A stretch of DNA of 64,000 bases from Caulobacteraceae bacterium (GTDB lineage: Bacteria; Pseudomonadota; Alphaproteobacteria; Caulobacterales; Aquidulcibacteraceae), in the NCBI GenBank assembly GCA_016703335.1, contig JADJCG010000015.1:106395-170394 (forward strand). Direction: 5' to 3'. The position numbers were made by a program, and so were the translations under genes. Within the stretch, counting starts at the first letter, position 1, and every line of letters starts with the position of its first letter. This document shows, piece by piece, positions 1 to 9,092 of the stretch. The notes below the pieces were generated by a model, which ran no database searches, was not told the DNA's origin, and saw only the letters and a program-made list of their open reading frames with translations.

Positions 1-537
1 GCGCAGCTCGCGCAACTCAATCTGACGCCAGCCGATGTCGAGTACGTCTCGTTCTCACACATGCATTCGGATCACACCGGCAACGGCAATCTGTTCGCGC
101 AATCCACCTGGATCGCCGACGTCGATGAGCGCACTCGCATGTTCGACGCCGAACACCGCGCCGATCCGACCGACTTCAACAATTACAGTCAGCTCGAAAA
201 TGCGCAGACGCGCCTTATCGAGGGCGACGCGGACTACGACGTCTTCGGCGATGGCTCCGTCACCATCATCCAAGCGCCAGGCCACACGCCGGGTCACACT
301 GTATTGTTGGTGCGCTTGCCAAATGCTGGGCCGGTGCTCCTCACTGGCGACATGTGGCACCTCGCCGAAAGCCGCGAACGCCGCACGGTGCCGCGGTTCA
401 ACACCGATCGCGCGCAGACGCTGGCCTCGATGGACAAAGTCGAGCGCGTCGCCAGCGAAACTGGGGCGCGCGTGATCCGCCAGCACGTGCCCGAGGATTT
501 CACGTCGCTGCCGACATTCCCCGCCGCGTTGAACTGA
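1..537 (+). CDS. MBL-fold metallo-hydrolase, 5' end cut by window
   Basis: The frame is open from base 1, so the N-terminus lies outside the window; about 178 residues are visible. The metallo-beta-lactamase metal motif is present as HMHSDHTGN soon after the window start. A second signature, PGHTPGHT, follows, and LLTGDMWH supplies the later metal-ligand Asp. These are typical of the Zn-dependent MBL hydrolase superfamily (lactonases, glyoxalase-II-like enzymes, quorum-quenching lactonases). The substrate cannot be assigned. An AHL-lactonase-like enzyme is possible but not shown. It ends at TGA 535-537, about 150 bases before the next gene on the same strand. Confidence 0.85.
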   Translation, partial: AQLAQLNLTPADVEYVSFSHMHSDHTGNGNLFAQSTWIADVDERTRMFDAEHRADPTDFNNYSQLENAQTRLIEGDADYDVFGDGSVTIIQAPGHTPGHTVLLVRLPNAGPVLLTGDMWHLAESRERRTVPRFNTDRAQTLASMDKVERVASETGARVIRQHVPEDFTSLPTFPAALN

Positions 538-683
538 GCGCAATAGCGGCGCTTCGGGCGCGAATATCTCGCGGATGCAGCATTGGTTTGGCACGCCTAA
601 AGCGTGCAATCCCTTTGATTTGACGTTGCGTCGGCCTCAACTTGCGGCTGCTTTAACGCAGCTCGGCGAGGGAGAGTCTGCCT

Positions 684-1940
684 ATGACCGCATTCAACCA
701 ACAAGCCATGATGGATTGGCTGGTCCTTTGGGGACCGAAGATCGCTTTGGCGCTTATCATTCTTATCGTCGCACACTTCGCCGCGAAGGCAGTGAAGTGG
801 GCCATCGCCAAAGGCATTGACCGCATTCCGTTCTTTGCGCGCCGCGACGCCGCTGGTTCGGGCGGAACGCGCCCGATGGTCGACGTCGGCGAACGTGTTG
901 GCGAGGTCGGCTATTGGCTGGTCTGGCTGCTTGGTCTGATCGCTGCGCTCAACGCACTCGGTGAGTGGGCTGACGGGATCGTCGCGCCGCTCAACTCGAT
1001 GATTGCGGGCTTCTTGCTCTATCTGCCGAAAGTCGTCGGCGCCGCGCTCATCTTTTTCATCGGCTTCGTGCTGGCGACGATCGTTCGCCGCATGGTCGAA
1101 GCCACGGTTGAGGCCGTCGAACTTGATCGCCGTTTGATCGATGCTGGCCTCACGCACACGCCGAAAGGCCCTGGCCTTGCGCGTCTGTTCGGTCTCTTGG
1201 CCTTCACGCTGATTATCATCCCGGTCGCGATCGCTGCACTTCAGGCGCTCGACATCACCTCGATCTCGGGTCCGGCGACGCAGATGCTCACCGGCATCCT
1301 GACCGCCATCCCGGGCGTCATCGGCGCCGCACTGATCATCTTCATCGCTTATGTCATCGGCCGTTGGGTCATGACGTTGATCGAAGAAGGTCTGAAGTCG
1401 ATCGGCTTTGACGACATCATCTCGGGCATCGCCAATGCGGAGCCGATCCGCGTCGGCCGCGAGAAGATGGACCTTACGCCTGGCGTCGACACCATCAACT
1501 TCTCCAAGTTCCCACCATCGAAGATGATCGGTCTCGCTGTGCTGATCGGCATCGTGCTCTTCGCGGCGGTCCAGGCGGCCGAACTCTTGCAGTTCGACGC
1601 AATGGCTCAGATGCTGACACGTTGCCTCGAACTCGCGAGCAGCGTGCTCTTTGGCGCAGTCATCATCGCGCTTGGTATCCTCTTGGCGAACATTCTCGCT
1701 GCGGCGTCGTCGCGCGAAGGCAAGCCATCGTCTGAGATTATCTCAACCTTGGTGCGCTGGGGCGTGATCATTTTGGCGACGGCTGTCGGCCTCTCCTTCA
1801 TGGGGCTGGCCAACAACATCATTGCCATCGCCTTCGGCGTGATCCTCGGCTCGGTGGGCATTGCGGTAGCGATCGCCTTCGGCGTCGGTGGCCGCGACGC
1901 CGCCAAGCGCATGCTCGACCGCTGGACCAGCGGCACGTAA
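684..1940 (+). CDS. Mechanosensitive-channel-like TM-helix repeat membrane protein
   Basis: A 418-residue multi-spanning inner-membrane protein. Repeated hydrophobic hairpins of the conserved TM-helix type seen in small mechanosensitive-channel relatives are visible, for example the segments around GAALIFFIGFVLATIVRR and GAALIIFIAYVIGRWV. These two are internal repeats of each other. Further TM segments follow, and the C-terminus is basic. A Shine-Dalgarno-like GAGGGAG lies about 8 bases before ATG 684. A role in osmotic or tension-gated flux is inferred from the family; the canonical MscS beta domain is not obvious. A strong hairpin terminator follows, so it appears monocistronic. Confidence 0.75.
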   Translation: MTAFNQQAMMDWLVLWGPKIALALIILIVAHFAAKAVKWAIAKGIDRIPFFARRDAAGSGGTRPMVDVGERVGEVGYWLVWLLGLIAALNALGEWADGIVAPLNSMIAGFLLYLPKVVGAALIFFIGFVLATIVRRMVEATVEAVELDRRLIDAGLTHTPKGPGLARLFGLLAFTLIIIPVAIAALQALDITSISGPATQMLTGILTAIPGVIGAALIIFIAYVIGRWVMTLIEEGLKSIGFDDIISGIANAEPIRVGREKMDLTPGVDTINFSKFPPSKMIGLAVLIGIVLFAAVQAAELLQFDAMAQMLTRCLELASSVLFGAVIIALGILLANILAAASSREGKPSSEIISTLVRWGVIILATAVGLSFMGLANNIIAIAFGVILGSVGIAVAIAFGVGGRDAAKRMLDRWTSGT

Positions 1941-1964
1941 CAGCGCCAACATACTGAAAAGATT

Positions 1965-1996
1965 GAGCCGCCGGGTTTCCGCCCGGCGGCTCTTTC
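1965..1996 (+). terminator. Rho-independent terminator after the TM-helix channel-like gene
   Basis: An 11-bp GC-rich inverted repeat (GAGCCGCCGGG / CCCGGCGGCTC) with a 6-base loop, followed by a short T run. It lies 24 bases after the stop at 1940 and before the ahcY leader, so it separates the two transcription units. Confidence 0.8.
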
Positions 1997-2061
1997 GCAT
2001 CTGGACTATGCGGTTCAGGCGGTTGGCAGCCGCGCGCGCCTTTGCTACACCGCGCCCGCCT

Positions 2062-2132
2062 CCCGAGGAGCGTTGCGACGGCAGCATTGCCGCCAGGCTC
2101 GGGTGCGCTTTCCAATTGGAAAACGACGCTCG
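2062..2132 (+). promoter_or_regulatory. SAH riboswitch in the ahcY leader
   Basis: The leader carries the conserved S-adenosylhomocysteine riboswitch core. CCCGAG (2062-2067) pairs with CTCGGG (2098-2103) as P1. It is followed directly by GAGCG (2068-2072), then TTGCGAC. GCCAGG precedes the 3' P1 strand. AACGACGCTC (2123-2132) carries CGCTC, which can pair with GAGCG to form the downstream helix/pseudoknot. The element sits 25 bases before the ahcY start. Known SAH riboswitches turn on expression of SAH-recycling genes when SAH accumulates, which matches the gene downstream. Confidence 0.85.
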
Positions 2133-2156
2133 CGATCTCTCGAAGGAGGGCGCGCG

Positions 2157-3553
2157 ATGAGCGCTAAAGATTACGTCGTGAAAGACATCAGCCTCGCGGA
2201 TTACGGCCGCAAGGAAATTAATATCGCCGAAACTGAAATGCCGGGTCTCATGGCCGTGCGCGCTGAGTACGGCCCTAAGCAGCCTCTGAAGGGCGCGCGT
2301 ATCGCCGGCTCGCTGCACATGACCATTCAAACGGCCGTGCTGATCGAGACGCTGCAAGCGCTCGGCGCCGACGTGCGCTGGGCTTCGTGCAACATCTTCT
2401 CGACCCAAGACCACGCTGCCGCCGCGATCGCCGCGAAGGGCACGCCGGTGTTCGCGGTGAAAGGTGAGAGCCTGGAAGAATACTGGGACTATACCCACCG
2501 CATTTTCGAATGGCCGAACGGCCAATACGCCAACATGATCCTCGACGACGGTGGCGACGCGACATTGCTCTGCGTGCTTGGCCCGAAGGCTGAGAAGGAC
2601 GCCGGCGTCATCGCCGATCACTCCAACGAAGAAGAGCAAGCGCTTTTCGGCATGATCCGCAAATATCTGAAGGAAAAGCCGGGCTTTTACGAAGCTATCC
2701 GCGCTTCGGTGAAAGGCGTTTCAGAAGAAACCACCACCGGCGTCCACCGCCTCTACGAGATGGCCAAGCGCGGCGATCTCCCGTTCCCGGCCATAAACGT
2801 CAATGACAGCGTCACCAAGTCGAAGTTCGACAACCTCTACGGCTGCCGTGAATCACTTGTCGACGCGATCCGCCGCGGCACCGACGTGATGCTCTCCGGC
2901 AAAGTCGCTGTTGTCGCCGGTTACGGCGATGTCGGCAAGGGCTCAGCCGCGTCGCTCCGCCAAGGTGGTGCGCGCGTGATGGTGACGGAAGTCGATCCGA
3001 TCTGCGCATTGCAGGCGGCGATGGAAGGCTATCAGGTCGTCACGATGGAAGACGCGGCACGCACGCCGACATCTTCGTCACCGCCACCGGCAACAAGGAT
3101 GTCATCACCGTCGATCACATGCGGGCGATGAAGAACAACGCCATCGTTGCGAACATCGGTCACTTCGACAGCGAAATCCAAATCGCTGGCCTGAAGAACT
3201 TCAAGTGGGACGAGATCAAGCCGCAAGTCCACCACGTGGAATTCCCGGACGGCAAGAAGATCATCGTCCTCTCCGAAGGGCGCCTCGTGAACCTCGGCAA
3301 CGCCACGGGTCACCCGAGCTTCGTGATGTCGGCCTCGTTCACCAACCAAACGCTCGCGCAAATCGAGCTTTGGACGAACGGTAAATCGTACAAGAACGAA
3401 GTTTACACGCTGCCGAAGCATCTCGACGAAAAGGTTGCGACGCTTCATCTCGAAAAGCTCGGCGTGAAGCTGACCAAGCTTAGCAAAGAGCAAGCCGATT
3501 ATATCGGCGTGCCAACCGCCGGCCCGTTCAAGCCGGATCACTATCGCTACTAA
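2157..3553 (+). pseudogene. ahcY: Adenosylhomocysteinase (frameshifted, probable one-base error)
   Basis: S-adenosyl-L-homocysteine hydrolase, the NAD-dependent enzyme that splits SAH to homocysteine and adenosine in the methyl cycle. ATG 2157 is chosen because GAAGGAGGG lies just upstream and the product begins MSAKDYVVKD, as in the family. The NAD-binding segment (VVAGYGDVGKGSA) and the family C-terminus ending DHYRY are present. The frame changes at about 3060. Adding one C there (GCACGC to GCACCGC) restores the expected run DAAPHADIFVTATGNKD. The repaired product is about 465 residues, the usual length. Since this is normally an essential single-copy gene, the break is probably a sequencing error. 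It is preceded by an SAH riboswitch and followed by a terminator. Confidence 0.93.
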
Positions 3554-3562
3554 GCCAAACCA

Positions 3563-3591
3563 AACGGCCCCTCGAAAGAGGGGCCGTTTTC
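3563..3591 (+). terminator. Rho-independent terminator after ahcY
   Basis: AACGGCCCCTC and GAGGGGCCGTT form an 11-bp stem around a GAAA tetraloop, followed by TTTT. It starts 10 bases after the ahcY stop codon. Confidence 0.9.
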
Positions 3592-3622
3592 TGTATGAGC
3601 AACGGTGATCTGGGAGGTTCAC

Positions 3623-4045
3623 ATGCTCATCGATATTCTGCTCGCCGTGCATATCATTGGCTTGATGATGGGTGCCGGCGGTGGTTTCGGCAGCATGATC
3701 TCGCAGCGCGACGCGCTAAAGCGCCCGGCTGATCAAGCGGCAATCTTGCGTTCGATCGGCCCTGCGCTCGCGACCTTCTCGTTCGCGGGCCTCATCCTCA
3801 TGTGGATCACCGGCGTCACGCTCGTATTCGAGAAGTACGAAGGCTTCGGGGCGTTGCCTTCGATGTTCTGGATCAAGTTCGTCTTCGTGAGCACGCTGAC
3901 ACTCGCCGCGATCGTGACGCAGGTGCTGTACGGCCAAGCCAAAGCGGGAATTGCCATCGCCGCAACGCGCGTTACAGTTTTCGGCTAGATCGCCGGCATC
4001 TCTTCGCTGCTTGCGGTTATCTTCGCGGTTCTCGCTTTCCACTGA
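3623..4045 (+). pseudogene. Small integral membrane protein with an in-frame amber codon
   Basis: A hydrophobic protein starting MLIDILLAVHIIGLMMGAGGG. ATG 3623 is preferred because GGGAGG lies 5 bases upstream. Three TM segments precede an in-frame TAG at 3986-3988. The same frame then continues for 18 codons (IAGISSLLAVIFAVLAFH), forming what looks like the expected fourth TM segment, and ends at TGA 4043-4045. A Trp codon changed to TAG is the simplest explanation. Without readthrough the protein stops after 121 residues and lacks the last helix. The family was not recognised with confidence and no function is assigned. Confidence 0.55.
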
Positions 4046-4119
4046 CCCTTACGTGAACTTCAGCGCCAAGCCGTTGCGCGCGCGCTTCCATCCGTGCATC
4101 TAGGCGCGGGGAAGTCAGA

Positions 4120-4842
4120 ATGCTCATCCGCACCACCCGAACGCTCTCGACATGGGCGATGCGCGCGCTGTTTTACGCTGCGTTGTTCGGCGTGGTCGTC
4201 ATCGCGCACTTGGCGATCAGCGGCATCCTGCGCGCGCAGGGCTTGGGCAGTGGCGTGGCGCTTCTTGTGGCCGGCGCTGCAGTCTTGGTTCTTGTCATCG
4301 TTGTCACCAACGCTGGCGAGTGGCTGCGTGATCGCTTGCGCGAGCGCCGCGAGATGCAACGTGTGCAACAGCGCCTGCCGATCGGGCCGTGCTGCGTGAT
4401 TTGGAACGCGCCCGAGGAAAAGTCCGTGCGCCAGCTCCTTGCGGAGGAGGAAGCCGACGATTCCGACATGCCCTGGGATGTGGTTGGTCCATTGCGTGCG
4501 CGGTATCCAAAGCTGGCGCGTCGGCTTGGCGTTGAAGGTCTCGCCATCGCCGAATTCGAAGTCGGCGCGGATGGCCGGGCCAAGAACATCAATTGCGTCG
4601 ACGCTTGGCCGTCCGACGTTTTCTACCACGCCGCTCGTGAAGCTCTGCAGCACGCGAAGTTCAAGCCCAAAGACGTGCACATCCGATTTGGCGCGAGTTA
4701 CAAGATGCCGTTCGTCTTCCGAATCAATGGTGCGTCGAAGGCCAGAGACGCTGGCCGTCGCGCCAGAACGCTGCGTCCGACGCTCCTTGCGGCTCAGCAA
4801 GCTGTCGAGAACTTGCGGCAGCAAGCGGGCCCGCAACGTTAA
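4120..4842 (+). CDS. Membrane-anchored TonB-C-domain protein
   Basis: A 240-residue protein with two N-terminal TM helices (about residues 13-37 and 44-64), a charged linker, and a C-terminal domain of TonB type. That domain is recognised by YPKLARRLGVEG followed by a conserved hydrophobic/Gly pattern and by FYHAAREALQHAKFKP. TonB C-terminal domains normally transfer energy to outer-membrane transporters or bind periplasmic partners. The two TM helices and the absence of a Pro-rich spacer make this unlike classical TonB, so a structural or signalling use is equally possible. No ExbB/ExbD genes are nearby. It ends just before the CtrA-like boxes of divL. Confidence 0.65.
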   Translation: MLIRTTRTLSTWAMRALFYAALFGVVVIAHLAISGILRAQGLGSGVALLVAGAAVLVLVIVVTNAGEWLRDRLRERREMQRVQQRLPIGPCCVIWNAPEEKSVRQLLAEEEADDSDMPWDVVGPLRARYPKLARRLGVEGLAIAEFEVGADGRAKNINCVDAWPSDVFYHAAREALQHAKFKPKDVHIRFGASYKMPFVFRINGASKARDAGRRARTLRPTLLAAQQAVENLRQQAGPQR

Positions 4843-4861
4843 CCAATTGATATTTCTTAAC

Positions 4862-4897
4862 TTAACCTGCTGCTAACCCTTTTAGCATTTTGTTAAC
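4862..4897 (+). promoter_or_regulatory. Two tandem CtrA-like binding boxes upstream of divL
   Basis: The Caulobacter CtrA consensus is TTAA-N7-TTAA(C). Here TTAA-N7-CTAAC spans 4862-4877 and TTAG-N7-TTAAC spans 4882-4897. Each differs from the consensus at one half-site base. They lie about 100 bases before the divL start, in an AT-rich patch that stands out from the GC-rich surroundings. Since DivL acts in the pathway that controls CtrA phosphorylation, direct feedback is plausible. Binding is inferred from sequence only. Confidence 0.55.
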
Positions 4898-4998
4898 CGG
4901 CCCGGACAGGCGCGGGCGTGCAAACGCGCGCGCAAACCAGGAAAATGCCCTTGGGGTTCGGCGATTCGTTTCGCCATAGATGGAATTAGGGGTCGGCA

Positions 4999-7425
4999 TT
5001 GGACGGAAGCTTGCTCGTAGCGGCTGGCTCGGCCGCGATTGCGATTGCAGCGTTGCTTTGGGCGATGCGCGTCACAGAAGGCGCGCGTGGCGGTGTTGAA
5101 GCGTGGAAGAAGCGCTCGCGCGATCTCGAAGACACTGTCGCTTGGGCTGACGCTGTGTTCGGCGCGCACCCGGGCGTCGTGCTGATCTGGGAAGACACGC
5201 TTGCCGACAGCGAAACCGATTGGGGCAAACCGCGCATCTACGACAGCCCGCTGGCGCTTGCCTCCCTGCTGCGCTTCTCGGGTGCGGCGCACGCGGCGGA
5301 GCCTGCGATCCGTATTCTCCAGGGTCTGACTGGCTTTGATGCGCGTGGCGCAACGGGTGTGATGACGCGCCTTGCACCAGCGCTGCAGCGTCTGCGCCGC
5401 GAAGGCGCGCCGTTCTCGCTCACGATCTCAACGCCTGATGGCGTCTACGTTGAAGTCGATGGCCGCACCGCCGGTGCGCGTGCGGTGGTTTGGATACTCG
5501 ACGCCAGCGTGCGCGGCGTGGAAGAGGGCGGCGCTGGCGGCCGCATTGATGGCGCGACTGAAGTCATCGCGCGTGATCCGGCGGCGTTCCTCGAAATGTG
5601 GAACGAAGCGCCGTTCATGGCCTGGCGCGTCGATGGCGGCCTGAAGCTGCAATGGGCCAACCCGACATATCTCAACGCGCTTGAAGCAAAGTCGCTCGCG
5701 CAAGCGATCGATCGCAATCTGCAACTCGATCAAGGCGCGACGGACTTGGCGCGCAAAGCCATCGAAACGGGCGAGTCCGTTGAAGAGACTCGCTCTGCCG
5801 TTGTCGGCACGCAACTGCGCACGCTCCGCTTGCGCGTTGCGCCGGTCGCGGGCGGCGCAGCGGGACTCGCAATCGACGTCACAGAAAGCGAAGCCGCGAG
5901 CGAGCAGATGTCGCGCCAGCAGCGCGCGCATGACGATACGCTGAACCATTTGGCCGAAGGCATCGCCGTCTTCGACCAAGGCAAGCGCCTCGTGTTTCAC
6001 AACCGCGCGTTCGAACAGATGTGGGGCCTCGATCCGGCGTTCCTGCAAGATCGCCCGTCGCACGCGGCGTGGCTCGACTACCTGAAAGAAAAGCGCAAGT
6101 TGCCAGCGCACGCGAACTACGCCGAATGGCGCGCGCGCGAACTTGCGCTCTACCAAGAGCACGAAGAGCTTCCGGAAGATTTTTGGGTGCTGCCCGACAG
6201 CCGCATGCTGCGCATCGCGCGTCAGCCGCACCCCGGTGGCGGCATGCTGGTGATCTTCTCTGACATCACGAACGAAGTCGCGCTGAAGAGCTCCTATGAT
6301 GCCCTGCTGCAAACGCAGAAGGCCGCGCTCGATAAGTTGCATGAAGCCGTCGTCGTGTTTGGTCTCGATGGCCGCTTGAAGCTGCATAACGCCGCGTTCG
6401 GCGCGATGTGGAAGCTCGAGACTGGCGCAGTCGAAAACGAGATGGCGTTCGACAAGGTGGTCGCCGCTTGCGAGCATCTGTTCCACGATCGCGCGACCTG
6501 GGCGCAAGTCCGCGCGCGTATCACCGATCCGTCACCAGAGGCCCGTATCGAGTTCCGCGGTGAAATGCGCCGTAGCGATGAAAGCGTGCTGAAATTCCTG
6601 ACACGTCCGCTCCCGGACGGCGCGACGCTCGTGGCGTTCCAAGACATCACGGCAGACCGCCGCGTTGAAGAAGCGCTGCGCGAGCGGGCAGAGGCGTTCG
6701 AGCAAGCCGATCAGCTCAAGGGCCAGTTCGTCGAGAACGTCTCCTACCAACTGCGCAATCCGCTGCAGGCCATCTATGGCAACGCCGAGTTGCTGCAGCA
6801 CAAGGTCTTCGGCCCGCTGAACGATCGTCAGAACGAGCAAGTGGGTTCGATCATTGAAGCCGCGGGTTCGCTTTCGAAGCTCATCGACAACATCCTCGAT
6901 GTTGCGATGGTCGAAGCTGGCAACGTCCAGCTCGATCGCGCGCCGATGAATATCTACGACACGATAACAGAGAGCGTGCAGATGGCCGCCTCGAAGGCGC
7001 GCGATACCGAAGTGCCGATCAAGATCAAATGCGATCCGAAGATCGGCGAGATCGACGCCGACCCGAAGCGCATCACGCAAGTCATCGTCAATCTGCTCTC
7101 AAACGCACTGCGTCACACCGAGCGTGGCGACACGATCACGGTTTCAGCTGAGCGCCTCGACGGCGTCGTACGTCTCACCGTGGCTGATACCGGCAAGGGG
7201 ATGGCGTTCGAACAGCAAGCGCGTGCGTTCGACAGCTTCGAATCTGGCGATCGCCGTGGCGCGGGTCTTGGCCTGGCGCTGGTGCGCTCATTCGTCGAGA
7301 TGCACGGTGGCTGGGTTGCGCTGACGAGTGAGCCAGGCCGCGGTGTCACCGTGACCTGTCACTTGCCGGCGCACGCACCACTCGCTGGCCCGCCGCCGTC
7401 GCCGCCGTGGCCGGAAGCGGCCTAA
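4999..7425 (+). CDS. divL: DivL-like atypical cell-cycle kinase with Tyr in the H-box
   Basis: An 808-residue membrane-anchored PAS-rich kinase. One TM helix lies at residues 2-20, followed by several PAS-like regions (about 75-550), a dimerisation/phosphoacceptor segment (about 570-640) and a HATPase domain (about 680-795). The HATPase has an N box near VNLLSNALRHT, G1 at DTGKGM and G2 at GAGLGLALVRS. The H-box reads ENVSYQLRNPLQAIYGN, so Tyr583 stands where histidine kinases have His, the hallmark of Caulobacter DivL (Tyr550). DivL tunes CckA and so CtrA activity and cell polarity. The start is TTG 4999. The stop overlaps the stop of the convergent SIMPL gene. Confidence 0.9.
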   Translation: MDGSLLVAAGSAAIAIAALLWAMRVTEGARGGVEAWKKRSRDLEDTVAWADAVFGAHPGVVLIWEDTLADSETDWGKPRIYDSPLALASLLRFSGAAHAAEPAIRILQGLTGFDARGATGVMTRLAPALQRLRREGAPFSLTISTPDGVYVEVDGRTAGARAVVWILDASVRGVEEGGAGGRIDGATEVIARDPAAFLEMWNEAPFMAWRVDGGLKLQWANPTYLNALEAKSLAQAIDRNLQLDQGATDLARKAIETGESVEETRSAVVGTQLRTLRLRVAPVAGGAAGLAIDVTESEAASEQMSRQQRAHDDTLNHLAEGIAVFDQGKRLVFHNRAFEQMWGLDPAFLQDRPSHAAWLDYLKEKRKLPAHANYAEWRARELALYQEHEELPEDFWVLPDSRMLRIARQPHPGGGMLVIFSDITNEVALKSSYDALLQTQKAALDKLHEAVVVFGLDGRLKLHNAAFGAMWKLETGAVENEMAFDKVVAACEHLFHDRATWAQVRARITDPSPEARIEFRGEMRRSDESVLKFLTRPLPDGATLVAFQDITADRRVEEALRERAEAFEQADQLKGQFVENVSYQLRNPLQAIYGNAELLQHKVFGPLNDRQNEQVGSIIEAAGSLSKLIDNILDVAMVEAGNVQLDRAPMNIYDTITESVQMAASKARDTEVPIKIKCDPKIGEIDADPKRITQVIVNLLSNALRHTERGDTITVSAERLDGVVRLTVADTGKGMAFEQQARAFDSFESGDRRGAGLGLALVRSFVEMHGGWVALTSEPGRGVTVTCHLPAHAPLAGPPPSPPWPEAA

Positions 7426-8136
7426 CGCAACTCAAACACCACGACGATGTTGGTGCGATTGTCGAGCGCACCGGGATTGATAGGTGAAGCGGCAGCGTTC
7501 TGTGCTTGTGCTTCCATGGCGTAGTCGAGCCCACGGCGATATTCGGGCGGCGGCAATTCAGCGCCAGGCTCAGCGATTGAGACAATGCGCGCCACGCGCA
7601 TGCCCGCCGCTTCCGCGTACCGATCCGCGCGCGTCCGTGCCGTCTGCACGGCTTGCGCGCGGGCCGTATCGAGCGACGCTTCTTCGTCTTGGAACGAAAA
7701 CTGGATGCCCTGCAGCTCGTTTGCGCCATCGGCGACGGTTGCGTCGATCAAGGCGCTGATGGCGTCGAGGTTGCGCCCGAATGGCGACTACGTTGCGGCT
7801 TTGATAGCTGGTGATCCGCGGCGCGCCGCCACGCGGGTAGGCGTAAACCGGATGGAGGCCGTAGCCGACGGTTTGAACTTCAGCTTCTTCAACGCCCGCA
7901 GCGCGCACGGCAGCCATCACCGCGCTCATGCGCGTCGCTTGCGCTTGCTGCGCATCGCGCGCGGTCGCACCGCGTGCGGTGACGCCGAGTGTGACGATCG
8001 CCAAATCCGGCGTCGTACGCGTGGTGGCCGAGGCGTTCACGGCGAGCAGAGTGGGGTTGCGTTGGCAGGCGGTAAGCGTGAGCGCCGCGAGCAAGACGAA
8101 AGCGCCGGCGCGCAGCGCGCTTAGATGGGTTCGCAT
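7422..8136 (-). pseudogene. SIMPL-domain (DUF541) lipoprotein, frameshifted
   Basis: The N-terminal part begins MRTHLSALRAGAFVLL and has a lipobox, LTAC, so it is a predicted lipoprotein. ATG 8136 is chosen because GGAGGA precedes it. SIMPL-type features follow (VTLGVTARGATARDAQQAQA, then SYQSRNVVAIR). Near 7770 the frame changes, and the remainder (NLDAISALIDATVADGANELQGIQF and onward to VVVFELR) continues in another frame to TAG at 7422. A single indel explains this. The SIMPL family is periplasmic and of poorly known function. The stop overlaps the divL stop tail-to-tail by 4 bases. Confidence 0.75.
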
Positions 8137-8191
8137 GATGTCTCCTCCCAAGAGGAGGCGACCCTAGGCGCGCTTCAGGGCGAAATCCGGG

Positions 8192-8926
8192 TTAGTCGGT
8201 TCTGCCGATCAGCGGGATGGCTTTCATCGCCAGGTACATTCCCATGCCCAATGCCGGCCATTGGACCCAGAAGGGCGAACCGGTTGCAACATCGACCACC
8301 AGCAACATGACCAAGATCGCGCCAAGCCGAAGCGCCTCACCTCGGAGGCGCCGCCATGATGGTCCGCGACGCTGTGAGGTTGCGCGTTCCGTCGCGCGCA
8401 CGGAACGGCGGGCTTCGCCGTCACCTGCAACACTATAAACCGCGACGCTCTCTTCGAAGTTCTTCGGCCGTTTCTCGCCCAGATATTCGAAGCCCACAGA
8501 GAGCTTCTTCTGCACCTGATCGTACACTTGCTGCGAAATCAGGATGCCACCGGGCTCGGCCATGCTCTGGAGCCGGGCGGCAAGGTTCACGCCTTCGCCG
8601 AGTAGATCGTCGCCGTCGACGAGAACGTCGCCCAAATGCACGCCGATCCTGAACCGCAATCCGTTCTGCCCGTCAGCCGCCAACTCGCGCTGCACTTCAA
8701 TCGCGCACTGAACGGCTTCGACGACCGATGGAAACTCCGCGATCAGGCCATCACCGGCAGTGTTGGCGATGCGGCCATGATGACGCTCGATGAACCGCGC
8801 GAACACGCTCCGAGCGGCACGCAGTGCGCCGAGCGTGGCGACCTCATCTGCCTCCATGACGCGGCTGTAGCCATCGGCGTCCGCCGCCAGAATCGTTGTG
8901 AGCTTTCGCTGTACTGAAGAGGACAT
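8192..8926 (-). CDS. Class III adenylate/guanylate cyclase with C-terminal membrane segment
   Basis: A 244-residue protein. The cyclase homology domain occupies residues 1-170: RKLTTILAADADGYSRVME carries the first metal-binding Asp, NTAGDGLIAEFPS carries the GDG loop, and FRIGVHLGDV and GVNLAARLQ follow. A basic linker precedes two short hydrophobic stretches near the C-terminus (about 200-238), resembling a 2TM module. It probably makes cAMP or cGMP at the inner face of the membrane. It lacks the TPR or ATPase parts common in this cyclase group. It is transcribed away from the next plus-strand gene, with about 165 bases of leader between them. Confidence 0.8.
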   Translation of the reverse strand: MSSSVQRKLTTILAADADGYSRVMEADEVATLGALRAARSVFARFIERHHGRIANTAGDGLIAEFPSVVEAVQCAIEVQRELAADGQNGLRFRIGVHLGDVLVDGDDLLGEGVNLAARLQSMAEPGGILISQQVYDQVQKKLSVGFEYLGEKRPKNFEESVAVYSVAGDGEARRSVRATERATSQRRGPSWRRLRGEALRLGAILVMLLVVDVATGSPFWVQWPALGMGMYLAMKAIPLIGRTD

Positions 8927-9092
8927 GCCGACACTCCTAACCTCTCAGTTCGCCCCGACAACCACAATTCAACCGTAATTGGAACCGGTTCGTCGTGCGT
9001 GGCAGCGTATCCATCGCGAAGTGCGCATCTCTCGCATCCGTAACTCGTGTAAGCGGCATCAGAGCGATCAGGTACTAGAGGGAGGAGTCCTC

